Source: Tulasnella sp. 424 (taxonomy: Eukaryota; Basidiomycota; Agaricomycetes; Cantharellales; Tulasnellaceae). Taken from it: a DNA stretch of 64,000 nt. The stretch lies in contig WSUB01000025.1 in NCBI GenBank assembly GCA_019633425.1, forward strand, positions 1 to 64,000, read 5' to 3'. Under the pieces are notes generated by a model. The model made no database searches. It had not been told where the DNA came from and saw only the letters and a program-made list of their open reading frames with translations. Each line of letters begins with the position of its first letter. Positions within the stretch are counted from its first letter, which is position 1. Position numbers and translations under genes: made by a program. This document shows, piece after piece, positions 23,103 through 34,004 of this stretch.

Positions 23103-25100
23103 ATGGCGCCGAATAACCCAGCCATCCTGCAATATGCAGCCGCCATCTACAGCACGAATCCCAACGGCGTTCTAGGGCCATGGTAAGCAGGGATGACTGC
23201 GCGACTAGGAATGCCATGGATCTAAGAGAAGACTCTCTATAGGGCTGTTGGAGCGCTAATGGATGCTTTCTTCATGGTAAGTAAAATTCAATTATTTCGG
23301 TATTTCTCCAGCCTAATGGCACGCTACGCTTGATGATAGGGCTTGTTATGGACGCAGGTGAGATTTTTCGCTATGCCGACGTCGGTCTGCAAACAGCTGG
23401 GCGGCGGAAAGCTTACAGATACGCTTCAAGGTCGTCAATTACTACCGATGGTTTCCTAATGATTCGAAATGGATCAAGAGTTTGGTCGCTGTGGTCACTT
23501 TAATATCTTGGTTCGTATAGCTGCATCCCATGTTTTGGCTGTGCCTGAGCTCCAATATCGGTTCTCAGCGTCAAATTCTTCCAATCCTGCTACACAACCT
23601 GGGACAAATTCATAATAGGGTGCGCTCATTGGACCAAACCCTGAACGGCGACCTTCTGACAGAGTCTGTTACAGCTTTGGCGACTGGTGAGGCATGATGC
23701 GGGACGTGCCCTTGTTTTCGGGTTCCAATGTTCTCTTGATAGGGTTCATGTTGTAGACGTGGGATGGGAGATTTAGTATGTATGTTCAGATCGGCTTAGG
23801 CAGACCGCGCTGAACCCCGTTCGGTTTGATAGTATGATTCCCGTATTCGGCCAAGCCCTCTCATTTTGCGCCCAACTCTTCTTCGCGTGGCGCTGCTTTA
23901 CCTTGATGGGAAGGAACTGGTACATACTGACATCCTTACTCATAAGTGTGTGCTTTCATCCTCGAAGAGAATCAGGCATCTCTTGACATATCTACACCGA
24001 CACAGGCATCACCGCAAGCTTTGCAATGGCCATCGTTGTCGGCTACCGCTACGCTACGGATCCGTTTAATAACTCTGCGGTGTGTCGCTCTGCATTGTCT
24101 GTATAGTACCACTTTTGTTGCTAACCCAAACCATCTGAACGATATAGATCCAGAGATTCTGTGAGTTCCCACTCGCAGCGCTGGTAGAGCGTGTCTGACC
24201 AAGGTTGAGCGTCTCAGCTGCCCCTCAGTTAGCCCTGAATATAAGTGCGCTCCCTCCATTCCTCATCGTTTCACGACTGGCTCTCTCACCCTTTGTTCTA
24301 TTATCACAGTAAACGACCTCCTTATTAGTGCAATCGTCACAATCAGACTCACACAATCGCGGTCAGGGTTCAGCGCCACGACAGACACCGCGCTCAAACG
24401 TCTCCTGGCCGTTACATGGGGAGCCGGGATCCCTCCCACAATTAGCGCCACATTGGACATGATCACATTCTTTACGATGCCTCTGAACCTGGTGCATGTA
24501 CTTTTCAACATGCTCACTGGCCGGCTATACGTTTTCTCGATGATGTATGCTCTGAATTCGTGAGTAAGCGCTTGGTTCTTCCGAGAAGGGCAAACTCTCA
24601 AGCGGTGCCGATCGTTTGGAACAGACGAGCGTCGATCCGAACCATGTTAAGCCAAGCGCCTGTTCTCTCGTCTCAAGAATTCACGGCCTCGGGGCCTCGG
24701 TTCCGAAGTCGGGGAGGGTCCAGCAGCTTCGGAAACGATGTGAGCGCGTTAAACGGGCACTCCCGGTCATCACGGTCTTTGGACATCAAAGTGGCTTACA
24801 TGCTAAGTTTAGGTCGACCCGGATGGTCGGGCTCACCCTCTCTCAAGCATCAAGGTCGAGACAGAAATGGTCACCAGCTACTCGCAGAATGAAGCTATCC
24901 CAATACCGCAACTGAGCAAACCGCAGTCTGTGGCATTCAAGGTACAAGACAAAGCGTCGAACGGCGCTAACAACCGGCTGATCGCGGTTTGGCATCTTTT
25001 TCTCCAGGTCTCTGCGTATGAAGCAGGATCTCGCATCAACATAACGCCAAGAGATTCAAGTGAAGACGTGAAACAGGATTCACTTCCCCGGTGGGTCTGA
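23103..25100 (+). CDS. Seven-span membrane protein, DUF6534-like (tandem paralog 1)
   Basis: Membrane protein of a family expanded in mushrooms; molecular function unknown. Read across about ten short introns it starts MAPNNPAILQYAAAIYSTN, continues AVGALMDAFFMGLLWTQ, VNYYRWFPNDSKWIKSLVAV, KFFQSCYTTWDKFIIGFGDW, VHVVDVGWEIYMIPVFGQAL, AQLFFAWRCFTLMGRNWYIL, ITASFAMAIVVGYRYATDPF, VNDLLISAIVTIRLTQSRSG, TWGAGIPPTISATLDMITFF, and LTGRLYVFSMMYALNSR. Alternating hydrophobic stretches fit about seven spans. The cytosolic tail is Ser-rich and ends DSLPRWV. Every exon block has a counterpart in the paralog at 26435-28420, with intron positions in the same places. No frame break seen. Confidence 0.85.
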
Positions 25101-26434
25101 GCTAGCCTAATTAGGCCTGCGAGGGGATCGAGAAGGGCCTCGTTACTACATGCCTGCCCAGCGATAGTTTGAGGAGACATGGTTTATTAGGGTGGCTACG
25201 AGACCTCAGCCTCATAGTAAGAGCTTTTGTAATATTGAGCATACGTCAAACGGTCGGTCGACGTCACGATTCGGTCATTTTGGTTCTCTGCCAAGAATAA
25301 TAATATCAGAATTGGATAAGGGGACGGTCGGTCCCTAATTGTATTGAGCCCGGAGGAGTTTTTATTTTTCCGTTTGGGGTAATTGAGGGCTTCGTACGGG
25401 TGTTGCCGTCAATTTGGATGATGAAATTCACCAGGGTACACCCCAAATCCAGATATATTTTAGGAAAATAGAATTTGGACACCGTTTGTTAGGTCGCCTC
25501 GAGACCACTGCAGCCTCGGTGCCTAGAGTCGAAAATCGAGAAAGCCGACCGCAAACAAGACGGTACATATATGAATAGTTGCGACTGTGACCGGATAAAG
25601 GAGGATCGACGCTCGATACTGTAAATAACAGTCCTGGCGGCCCGGGGTGCCGCGTAGCGCGCATTCGGAAGTTCTTTAGCCTTTTTCGGAGATGTTCTGG
25701 ATTTATGGACAGGCCCGTTCACGGTCGTCTCCACAGCAGCGTCCGGGGTCCTGGTGGCTTGGTGGTGTCCCGGCGTACATTATTCAGCCATGTGGCAAAG
25801 GCAGCTTCTGGGCCTTGTCGTCTATCCCGATGCTCCATCCTGAAGGCATCCATCGATATAATAATGGATGTATCTACGGCCGGGGAAGTCATCCAATGGT
25901 AATAAAATGGTTTTGGATAAACTTTAACGGCCGGTATGAGATACATGTAAAAATGATGCTAGCGCAGTGGGGCTTGTCCCTATGAGGTCATCAGTGCGTC
26001 GGTCGACGACCAGATTACTTCTTCGGTTGTCTGATGTCGACGGCCGATTTGTAGGGTCCTGCCGCAGGTGGAATCGGCCCTGCACAACCTCGGCGACCTC
26101 CTCCGAGCCATCAACGGATTGTGCTGTCAAAGGTAAAGATCGGCAAATTATTCCACACGATGGGGCCAGAGATGCTGCAACGGGTTAAGTAGGGTCTCCT
26201 GTGATATGAAATCTGTTCATAGATCCCGAAACGGTGGCTGGAGACATTTTCCTTAGATCGGGACCTTGCCTCGTTCCTTGCATCGCGATTACCTAATCCC
26301 GTTAACGGTCCCGAGAAGCACAGCGGAATAAAGTCTCCCCTGCCGCACTAATTCTAGCTTCGTCCCCTCTTTTGCACATCCCCTCTCTCTATCCGGTGCC
26401 TGCACGAGCTGGCACCCGCTACCTTCAACTCGCC
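25101..26434. other. Spacer between the two tandem membrane-protein genes
   Basis: About 1.33 kb. Small ORFs exist on both strands (for example 25692-25985 plus) but none carries a motif or resembles the neighbours. It contains the 3' region of paralog 1 and the promoter of paralog 2. I looked for a third, decayed copy of the membrane gene and did not find one. Confidence 0.5.
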
Positions 26435-28420
26435 ATGGACGACAATGCCAAGTTGCAGTATGCGGCCGCTATTTACAGCAAGGACCCTCAAGGTGTTCTG
26501 GGCCCGTGGTGAGCGCCTTGGTCGGGACGAAATGTTTGTTCGTTGCTTTTGGCCAACATGCGGCTGCTTGGTACAGGCTTTTAGGAGCACTCGGCGACGC
26601 TTTCTTCATTGTAAGCTCCTGCGGCATTTAACTATATTTTATGTAAACATGGCTCACCTCGTTCTTGCCGCTGTTAGGGTTTACTTTGGACACAGGTCAG
26701 ACTCTCATTTGAATCTCGAATTTTCACGAAAAGCTTACATGACGAACTACAGGCTTCTACCTACTATCACTCGTTTCCGAACGATTCAAAGTGGACTAAA
26801 GGGCTAGTGGTGATTGTATGGGTGCTATCTAGGTCCGAGCTCACTCGTCAGATCGTCTTGTAACCTTGTGATTGATCTCGTTTGTTCTAGCCTCAAGTTC
26901 TGCCAAACTTGTTATATTACTTGGGAGAAATTTGTTAATGGGTGAGTGTCTTATTTCTTGTCTTTATTCTCGACTGCCTAATCAGAACTCCTTTTCCTCC
27001 CAGATTCGGGGACTGGTACGTCGTGGAGGACCCGTGGATATCGGCTCGCCTAACACATCCACCTACAGGATCAATATTGTACTAGTAGGCTGGGACACCT
27101 AGTATGTATGTTTCCTCCCTGCTAGGAAGTGTTATGGCTGAGCCGTCTTGATAAAAGCACCATACCAGTATTTAGCCAAGCTCTCTGCTTCGTCGCCCAA
27201 CTTTTTTTCACCTGGCGTTGCTTTACATTAACGGGCCGGAACAAATACCTTCTCTTTGCTCTTTTGATCAGTGGGTCTCTGCCTCAGCCGCCGTACGTCT
27301 CTTGGATGACTGACGATAGTTTTTGTATGGCAGGCATATTTACCGCCCTCGTCCTGTCTGTGTTCGTTAGCATCCGATATGCTGTAGCCCCATTCGATAA
27401 CCCTCAGGTGAGTGTGGTCGTCAGGAAAGCGCGATTTTGTCAGGTTACTGATGGCTTGCCCCTGTTTCTCGCAGATTCAACGATATTGTGAGCCTACGTC
27501 GTGAAGCACTCACTACCTTAGCACCTCACTAATATAGATGAACCTATTTTAGCCACGCCCCAAATGTCGTTGAACGTCCGTAAGTAATAAGTCCTTGCTC
27601 CTAATTTCCTTAAACGTCGTTGACTTTGTATCGCCTTGACCCAGTGAATGATCTAGTCATCAGCGTAGTCGTCACAATCAAGCTCGTTCAATCCCGATCA
27701 GGGTTCAATGCGGCTACCGACTCGGCTCTCAAGCGTTTGCTAGCGATCACATGGGGAGCCGGAATTCCTCCAACCATTTGCGCCACCCTCGATATGATAA
27801 CATTTTTCGCTATGCCCCTCAAGACGGTCCATGTACTATTCAACTTCTTCACCGGACGGCTCTATGTCTTCTCGATGATGTATGCTTTGAACTCGTACGT
27901 CGCTCTCCAGCAACTCCGATCTTTCGTCGGTTAACTGACCCTCTCGACAACAGGCGCGCCGCCATCCGTGAAATGCTTTGCCAATCTCCTACATTGCCTT
28001 CGCAAGAGGTCTCTTGCACAGTGCCAAGGTTCCGCACACCGGGAATGACAAGCAGCTCTGGTTCCGATGTGAGCATCTTTTTTCTTCATCTCACGCCCGA
28101 CCTATCTGTGATTGACAACGTGACTGGGCTGCCAGAGCGCACTTGAGAGTCGCTTCCAACCTCTCGCTAGCATCAAGGTTGAGAACGAGGCGATGAAGCC
28201 TGAGTCTAAAGGTGAAGGTGAAGAATTACCGATGGCTGAGCTGTCCAAGTCCCAGTCGGTGGCTTTCAAGGTACGTGCAGCCCGTCGTTTATGGTAAAGT
28301 CTCCTCGACCAATAATACCCTTTGCACCATTAGGTATCTGCGTTCGAACCAAGCGGCACACTGGCCGATCCTTCAGAAGATACTGTCGCAGATTCAAAGG
28401 GCCGGTCCCAGTGGGTGTAA
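26435..28420 (+). CDS. Seven-span membrane protein, DUF6534-like (tandem paralog 2)
   Basis: Starts MDDNAKLQYAAAIYSKDPQG at 26435 and follows paralog 1 block by block: LLGALGDAFFIGLLWTQ, ASTYYHSFPNDSKWTKGLVV, LKFCQTCYITWEKFVNGFGD, INIVLVGWDTYTIPVFSQA, AQLFFTWRCFTLTGRNKYLL, GIFTALVLSVFVSIRYAVAP, VNDLVISVVVTIKLVQSRSG, TWGAGIPPTICATLDMITFF and FTGRLYVFSMMYALNSR. The C-terminal tail aligns with paralog 1 (ELSKSQSVAFKVSAFEPSG against the matching tail there) and ends RSQWV before TAA at 28418-28420. The two copies are clearly diverged at nucleotide level, so the duplication is not recent. The family's function is unknown; a receptor-like or transport role would be a guess. Confidence 0.86.
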
Positions 28421-28631
28421 CTTTTATATGGGCTTTGCTTCGCTCTCGCTCTCTTCCCCCGTTTCGGTTATCGTTATTATCTTGTACAACAGATGTCATC
28501 ATATAGTCGTATCATATCTTAGCCACATATTATATATCACATACAAGAGTTACTAATATAAAGGGTATCGGCCAAAGTCCAGGGTATTTGGGGTCACCAA
28601 TAGGAACAAACTGAGCGGGGGCGTAGCCAAT

Positions 28632-29258
28632 TCACCGCCGCCCTCGACCTGCTGCTTCTTGCCGCCTCCGCTGTTCGATCTGCTTTTCGATGTCCTGTCT
28701 CCTTCCAACTCTCGATTGGTCGTACGGCGCGCCGTCGATAGCGGGCCCTCGTCCCCGTTCATCGTCCCATGTCTTGTCAGCATTGTATGCCAAGGGCACC
28801 GAATGATCCTTCTCCATATACCGCTGATACCGTCGCCCGCCTTGGCCATCCGCGCACCCCATACTATTGCAGCTTCGGAAGGAGATTTGGCTCCTTTGGC
28901 GAAGCGCGTTGAAGATGGCGGGATCCGTGACGTGGGGCCCTGAGTAGCAGAACGCTCCGTGGGTATACGCGTGGCCGTATTCGTCGTCTTCATCTTCATC
29001 CAAGTACGCGGTATGTGCTGCGTTGCAACATTTTGCAAAATATACGAGGCGTGGGTGGGTTCCCGTGAAGCTGGCGTCCAGGACACCAGCGTCGCTTTGC
29101 CAAAGGTGGGAGATGTTGCAAGAATTAGGTTGGTTCGTGAAAGGGTCAAAGGTCTGATGGCAGACAAGACAGTGTTGAGCTGTTTGGACTGGCTGCGGTT
29201 GCATGACTTGTCGTGAGTTGGCAGCGTAGGGATGATAGACGATCTTCTCGCGAGCCAT
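28632..29258 (-). CDS. Hypothetical Cys/His-rich protein
   Basis: Single-exon frame of 208 aa from ATG 29258 (MAREKIVYHPYAANSR). I do not recognise it. It has spaced cysteines and histidines that could bind a metal: HCLVCHQTF, NSCNISHLW, KCCNAAHTA, GAFCYSGPH and SCNSMGCADG. The C-terminus is a charged helix-like run (RRQDIEKQIEQRRRQEA) ending in Arg/Gly. No signal peptide or membrane span. The 5' side shows a pyrimidine-poor leader with an AG just before the ATG, so a 5' UTR intron is possible. It converges with the seven-span paralog 2, with about 210 bp between stops. Confidence 0.65.
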   Translation of the reverse strand: MAREKIVYHPYAANSRQVMQPQPVQTAQHCLVCHQTFDPFTNQPNSCNISHLWQSDAGVLDASFTGTHPRLVYFAKCCNAAHTAYLDEDEDDEYGHAYTHGAFCYSGPHVTDPAIFNALRQRSQISFRSCNSMGCADGQGGRRYQRYMEKDHSVPLAYNADKTWDDERGRGPAIDGAPYDQSRVGRRQDIEKQIEQRRRQEAAGRGRR

Positions 29259-30147
29259 GGCTGTAAAATATTCGAGGCTAGATATAGCAGTCAATACTTA
29301 GAACTCGTGCTAATAACGAGTCCGAGAAACTGACCAGGTAAAGAGTATTTGAAAGCTTGTTGGAGTGGACGGTCTGATTTAATGTTTTGGTTTGCGGATG
29401 ACGTTGGACTTCCAGAAACGATGATAGTCTTATATACAGAGGTTTAGATGCGATTTCAGTTAGTTCTCATATCAGATGGTGGCAGTTAGTAGCTGGAGTA
29501 TGATGTAGTGTGGACTCTGACGATGAAAATGGTGCCAACGGGTAAGAGGTCCCCCTCTTAACAGTTACGGAGTGTAAGTTGAGGTTGTCCCATTAGGTCG
29601 GAGTTGAGATCTCCACAGCAGATAGCCACGAGGCATTTCGACTATTGCCTTCGCGACCTTCATAGAAGAACTGGTTTCGCCTTCTAAGCGAGGATGCCAA
29701 CGGTGTATGTTCATCCCTGAGACAAAGGGAAGGAGCCCAGACTGCCGCAAATATCCTAACCACCGCTTATCCATGAGGTCCGAGAGTTGTTCAAGCTCCA
29801 GAGATTTGGAATTGAGGCAATCTCGGTACCCAATTTGAACCCTTGCGGTACTTGACGCAGAGCGGAAGCTTTCCTGATGAAGATGCCGTGCCCCGTGGTC
29901 ATACACAAACAGGGTGCCGACGGGATGTAATAACGAGTCGGTGTAGCATCCTAAACTGTCACAGCCCCGTCGAGTCTACTCAGAGAGCCTGTTGACGGTG
30001 TAAAATATCCAGTCCACGGTGAAGTGAGAAGATTTGAAGCATGGGCGGTCAAAAGAAAAAAGGCGGGAATGCTTGCAACTGTTTGGTTCGTGGCGGGAAT
30101 AACGGCCCGGCCCGCGATCCTTCTCAGCCTCATCTTCCACTGCAACC
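29259..30147. other. Divergent intergenic region with one weak minus-strand ORF
   Basis: About 890 bp between the Cys-rich gene (minus) and the HAD phosphatase (plus). An ORF of 113 codons at 29565-29906 (minus) has no motif and no clear promoter of its own; I do not call it a gene. Both promoters should lie here. Confidence 0.5.
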
Positions 30148-31280
30148 ATGGCTTCCGAATCCACTAAACTAGTTGTCGATGGTATTCTTTTTGATATGGT
30201 ACGCATATGTATGGCTCAAACTCTTCCCTCCAGTCTGATAGAGCCTTTGTCGGTAGGATGGGGTACGCAAACTCACGACATTCTGAGACCATTCCGCTTA
30301 AACTCTCCCGCCCCTGCTCTCCTTGAAGACGCTTATTGACTCGACCCCAGGGGTTCTAGGAGCTTGGGATACGTTTAAGAAAGACTACCCCCATCTTGAA
30401 CTAGAACGAATCCTACGAAGTGAAATCGTTCTCCATTAAAACAATAAGTGCCCAGCTGACTGTCGCTCCCGCCGATTTGATAGCTTCCCATGGTGTACGC
30501 AGCATAGATACCTTACGAAAGGAGCTTCAACTCCAGGATGATCCAGACGAATCTAAACTGAGGGTGCGCGTTTTCATTGCCCCATTTCAATCCTTTCGAC
30601 GAAAGTAAATCGCACAGGCCGAAGTCACTCGCTTCGAAGTGGAAGTCATCGCAAAGGGACTCGTGCTCCTCCCAGGAGTTATGCCGCTTCTTAACCAGCT
30701 CTCTACTGGTCCCGAATCCGCAGGCACCCGATGGACGATCGTTACAAGTGGTTAGTATGCTTCCGGGAACGAATGCACGGCATGCTCACAACAATGGCCT
30801 TATGGTAATCGCAACCTATCAAGCAACCCGTTTCTATACTCCGCAGGCGCTCAAGTCCGTTGAGATACAGATTCCAGAACATATTGTCATGGCAGAGGAC
30901 GTGACCCGAGGAAAGCCTCATCCAGATCCATACCTCAAAGGGGCGCAGAACCTGGGCCTTGACCCAGCCCAAGGTAAGCGCACCTCGCTTAGGTCCGTTA
31001 GCAACGAAAAATTGACGCCTGTGTCAGTGGTCGTGATCGAAGATGCGCCAAGCGGGGTCCGAGCTGGTAAAGCTGCAGGCTCTAAAGTCATCGGAGTTTG
31101 CACCTCCCATACAGCGGAAGAGCTCGCTGCTGCAGAACCAGATTTCATCGTTCAAGACTTAACAAAGTGAGGGAGCCACAACTCCTTTGACGATCGTCTC
31201 CTGATGTCCATCGTCGCAGAGTCTCGGCTGGCTGGGTGGGCGACAAGATCGAGCTCACCCTCGAAACCGTTCAAGTTTGA
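30148..31280 (+). CDS. HAD-family sugar/glycerol phosphatase (GPP1/DOG2-like)
   Basis: Hydrolyses a small phospho-substrate such as glycerol 3-phosphate or 2-deoxyglucose 6-phosphate; soluble. Eight exons: 30148-30198, 30257-30262, 30329-30419, 30484-30563, 30618-30750, 30824-30973, 31028-31166 and 31220-31280, total 711 nt (236 aa), the normal length for this family. Motif I is FDMDGTLIDST: the nucleophile Asp comes from exon 1 and the second Asp plus Gly from a 6-nt exon. Then TSHGVRSIDTLRKEL, motif II at TIVTSATRFY, motif III lysine in GKPHPDPYLKGAQNLGL, and motif IV VVVIEDAPSGVRAGKAAG. The end is ELTLETVQV. Skipping the tiny exon keeps frame but removes the acid/base Asp. The substrate cannot be told from sequence. 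Confidence 0.9.
30257..30262 (+). other. Six-nucleotide microexon encoding Asp-Gly of the HAD catalytic motif
   Basis: The bases GATGGG are flanked by an AG acceptor (TCGGTAG, 30250-30256) and a GTACGC donor (30263). Introns of 58 nt and 66 nt result. Without it the protein reads FDM-TLID; with it FDMDGTLID, the invariant family motif. The upstream exon uses the same GTACGC donor sequence. Confidence 0.8.
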
Positions 31281-31625
31281 AGTCCCATCACACAGTAGAA
31301 AGTACATAGATCTATTACACATAGGGGAAAAGGAATGTAATTGCAAGAATGCCGACAAACAGAGAGAATCATGTCATTGAACGACTGGGTAATAGATTAG
31401 GACCAAAGGCGTGATAGATGACAGGAAGGAAGTCCACAAGTCCTAAAAAGAGACAAAACGATGATAGTGAGGGAAAAATCCAGAGGGTAGAGTGAGGTGC
31501 GGAGGTTGAAGGAATGAAGGTGAGGTTTGGGAAGGCGGGTGGAGGGTGAGAGGAGAGGAACTCCCGACAATGCGAAGGAGCGCGCCAGACCGGCACGAAA
31601 GATACGCACGCTCAAGCATCGATCT
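31281..31625. other. Convergent 3' intergenic region
   Basis: About 345 bp between the HAD phosphatase and the aspartic protease, which converge. No gene seen; probably overlapping 3' UTRs. Confidence 0.5.
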
Positions 31626-33476
31626 CTATGAAAGTGCAGAAAGCAAGCCAAAGGCCAAGGCAAAGACGACGCTGAGGGTCGGGACCCATAGTCGGGTTGG
31701 TTCAGCGCCAGAGACGACGCTGGCTGTCCCTATGGAGGCTGAGGGCAGCGGCGCATCCACGGATGCAACAGACAAAGCCGTGCTCGACAAGCTCGCAAAC
31801 CCAACAGACGCGGGGTTATAGCGGAAAACAGAGTAGACGTTTTTCTGAAAGGCAAGAGTCAATCCTTGAACTCGATGTCTACACAGCGTGTACGCACAAG
31901 GAACGTATCTCCAATAATCCAATCTGGCGACGAGGAGCCGCTAAGGTCCAGCTCGAAGAGAGCTCCGATGCAAATTCCGCCTCCAATGGTAGCAAGCTGG
32001 AAATCTGCCGGGTCAATGGGCCAGGAGGGACCGTCTCCAAACTTGAACGCAACATCCACTTGGGTATCGCAGGCTGTGCAGGGTGAATGGTTTATCAGTA
32101 TATACCATAAATACACACTCGGCAGGAAAGCCGACATACGATACTGCCAGTAGCCTTCGTAGCCGGCGCCCGCTTGCTGCGCACCGGGAATATTCGAGTA
32201 GATTGCGGCAATAGACTGAGCTGGTCCGCCGACAAGCGTGGTACCCGTGTCGATAACAGCCAGGATGGTCGATGCCGCAGTCAGATTGTTGCCTTGAACG
32301 CTGATTTCTATGTTTAGCAATAGGGGCATGAGCTCTTCCGCAGTCGGTTCGTGGAGACCAGCTCGTGGGACATACGGGTCAAGGGGATCTGCCAGAAGGA
32401 TTCGGATCCGTTGGGGATGTCGACAAAGCTGATATCCCCCGAGTACAGAGATGTGTTGGTGAATCCCATATCGAAAGAACCTCCGACTTCCAGTTTTGAA
32501 GCGCCTGAGACGCCCGAAAACCTACAGCGCGCGAATTAGACACCTGTCAAAGTCCCGAAGTAGACTGGAAAGCGTACCTAGTCAAGTGGAAGGCCATAAG
32601 GGGTTCATTCCACGCGTTGGTGCTGGCGAGAGTTTGCCAGAACGGCATTGACCGTGAAGTTGAGAGCGTCGAGAACGCGAGTCCCATAAGACCCGACACA
32701 GGGTTCTGAAGCAACTTCTGAGTAACCTGCGTCACCACACCTAGAAACCGATGAACGCACAAAACTCAGGACCTAGCGCATTGGTAGGACATGAAACGCG
32801 GGGACGCACCTAAAGTCTGGCCTGCAACACCAAAACCCGCCATTTGCACGCTGTCGGTACCCAAGCTCCCAGCAGCACCTCCACTACCATACTTGATCGT
32901 AAATGGTGTAGAGAGGTTCTTGAACGTGCTCGACGCCGATGAGTCAAAGGTGGGGACGTTGCCACATCCAGTGATACAATTCTTGGAGGCAACCCAGAGG
33001 TCCGCGCTTCCCGTGTCCAAGATGACGTTGAACGATGTTGCTGGGGTCCCAACTGCTATCGTACCGAAATAGCTCGTATCGGCATTCTACGTATACGTTG
33101 GTGGGGTTGTATTGGGTTCGGCAAAGAAGATTACAAAGGCAAAAAAAGAAGTGGTCGTTAGGCCTGTTGTAAATGCACTGCCCAAGACACTCTGGGCTGA
33201 GACACGCACCTGGTTGATGAGCTTGTTCTCGCCGATGCCACGCCGCTCGGCACTTCCTGATGTAGAGTCTCCAGAGCCATATGCGCTGTACTTGTCGCGG
33301 AGGTTTCCGCCGAGGGAGGCAAGCTTGGTTTTGATATCGTCGTCCGTGGCATCGTCAGGGAAGAGCGATCGACCGTTGAGACGTATCGAAGTTCCTGAGC
33401 TTCTGGTTGGGGTTGGAGAGCCGCTGACGAGCGGTGTAGTTGCAGCGGCGAGGGCAAAGAGTATTGAAGGCAGCAT
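31626..33476 (-). CDS. Secreted pepsin-like aspartic protease (A1), probably GPI-anchored
   Basis: Extracellular or wall-attached endopeptidase. Exons 33476-33210, 33086-32810, 32740-32578, 32521-32376, 32307-32140, 32073-31898 and 31844-31626 sum to 1416 nt (471 aa). A signal peptide is clear (MLPSILFALAAATTPLVSGS). After a propeptide of about 75 residues the mature part begins near NADTSYFGTIAVGTPATSF. The two catalytic sites are VILDTGSADLWV and LAVIDTGTTLVGGP. The flap region IKYGSGGAAGSLGTDSVQMA and the conserved GLMGLAFS and DWIIGDTFLKNVYSVF are present. The C-terminus has a Ser/Thr-rich stretch and a final hydrophobic segment (VPTLSVVFALAFGLLSALS), the pattern of a GPI-addition signal. 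It is not part of a protease cluster. Confidence 0.92.
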
Positions 33477-34004
33477 TCGTCCTTGGGCTGGGTGTAAAAG
33501 GAGTTGAGAGGGGGGAGTGGGTGAAGTTAAATGGGTATGATGGTCTGGAGTGGAATCGAGGCTGGCGGATGGGGTTGAGATTATGGGAGTCTCTGCTCTT
33601 GAGGTCCAGCCGACAGAGATATATAAGGAATAATGGATTGGAGGGCGGGGAGTGGAGAGAGAGGGGGTGAAGGGAGAGAACGTCGAGCACCAGGCTTTGA
33701 CTGAAAAGGATGACCAAAAGCCGACCACCTGCCAAGTCGCTCGAGGCTGCGGAGACAAACTAAGACCGAAGTCTTTTCTCTAGAAGCCATTCCCACGGTT
33801 GGATTCCCCCTCTTCCGCAGCACAACTGTCCGAGCACCGCGGCAGGGTAAAAGTTAAAGGGCAGGAAGAGCGGTGTATCGGCAAAAATAGCTTTACTTAG
33901 AACGAACGAGAATGACAGGACATCCAAAGATACAACATGCGTGTGTTTACGCCGGAACACATCGTCATAGTGGTACAGTGCACAGTTCAAAGCGCCCCCC
34001 CCCT
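33477..34004. other. Intergenic: aspartic protease promoter and Opi1 3' region
   Basis: About 530 bp between two minus-strand genes. Near the protease start it includes a TATA-like element (listed separately). A run of ten Cs lies at about 33992-34001. No gene seen. Confidence 0.5.
33619..33626 (-). promoter_or_regulatory. TATA-like element of the aspartic protease gene
   Basis: TTATATAT on the minus strand, about 143 bp upstream of the protease ATG, in otherwise GC-balanced sequence. Position fits a core promoter with a long leader. Sequence-only call. Confidence 0.4.

Noticed and set aside
25101..26434. A third, decayed copy of the seven-span gene or a transposon in the spacer
   Set aside because: I found no shared blocks with the flanking paralogs, no terminal repeats, and no transposase-like or reverse-transcriptase-like motif.
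29565..29906. 113-codon minus-strand frame
   Set aside because: No recognisable motif and no start context or neighbouring exons that support it.
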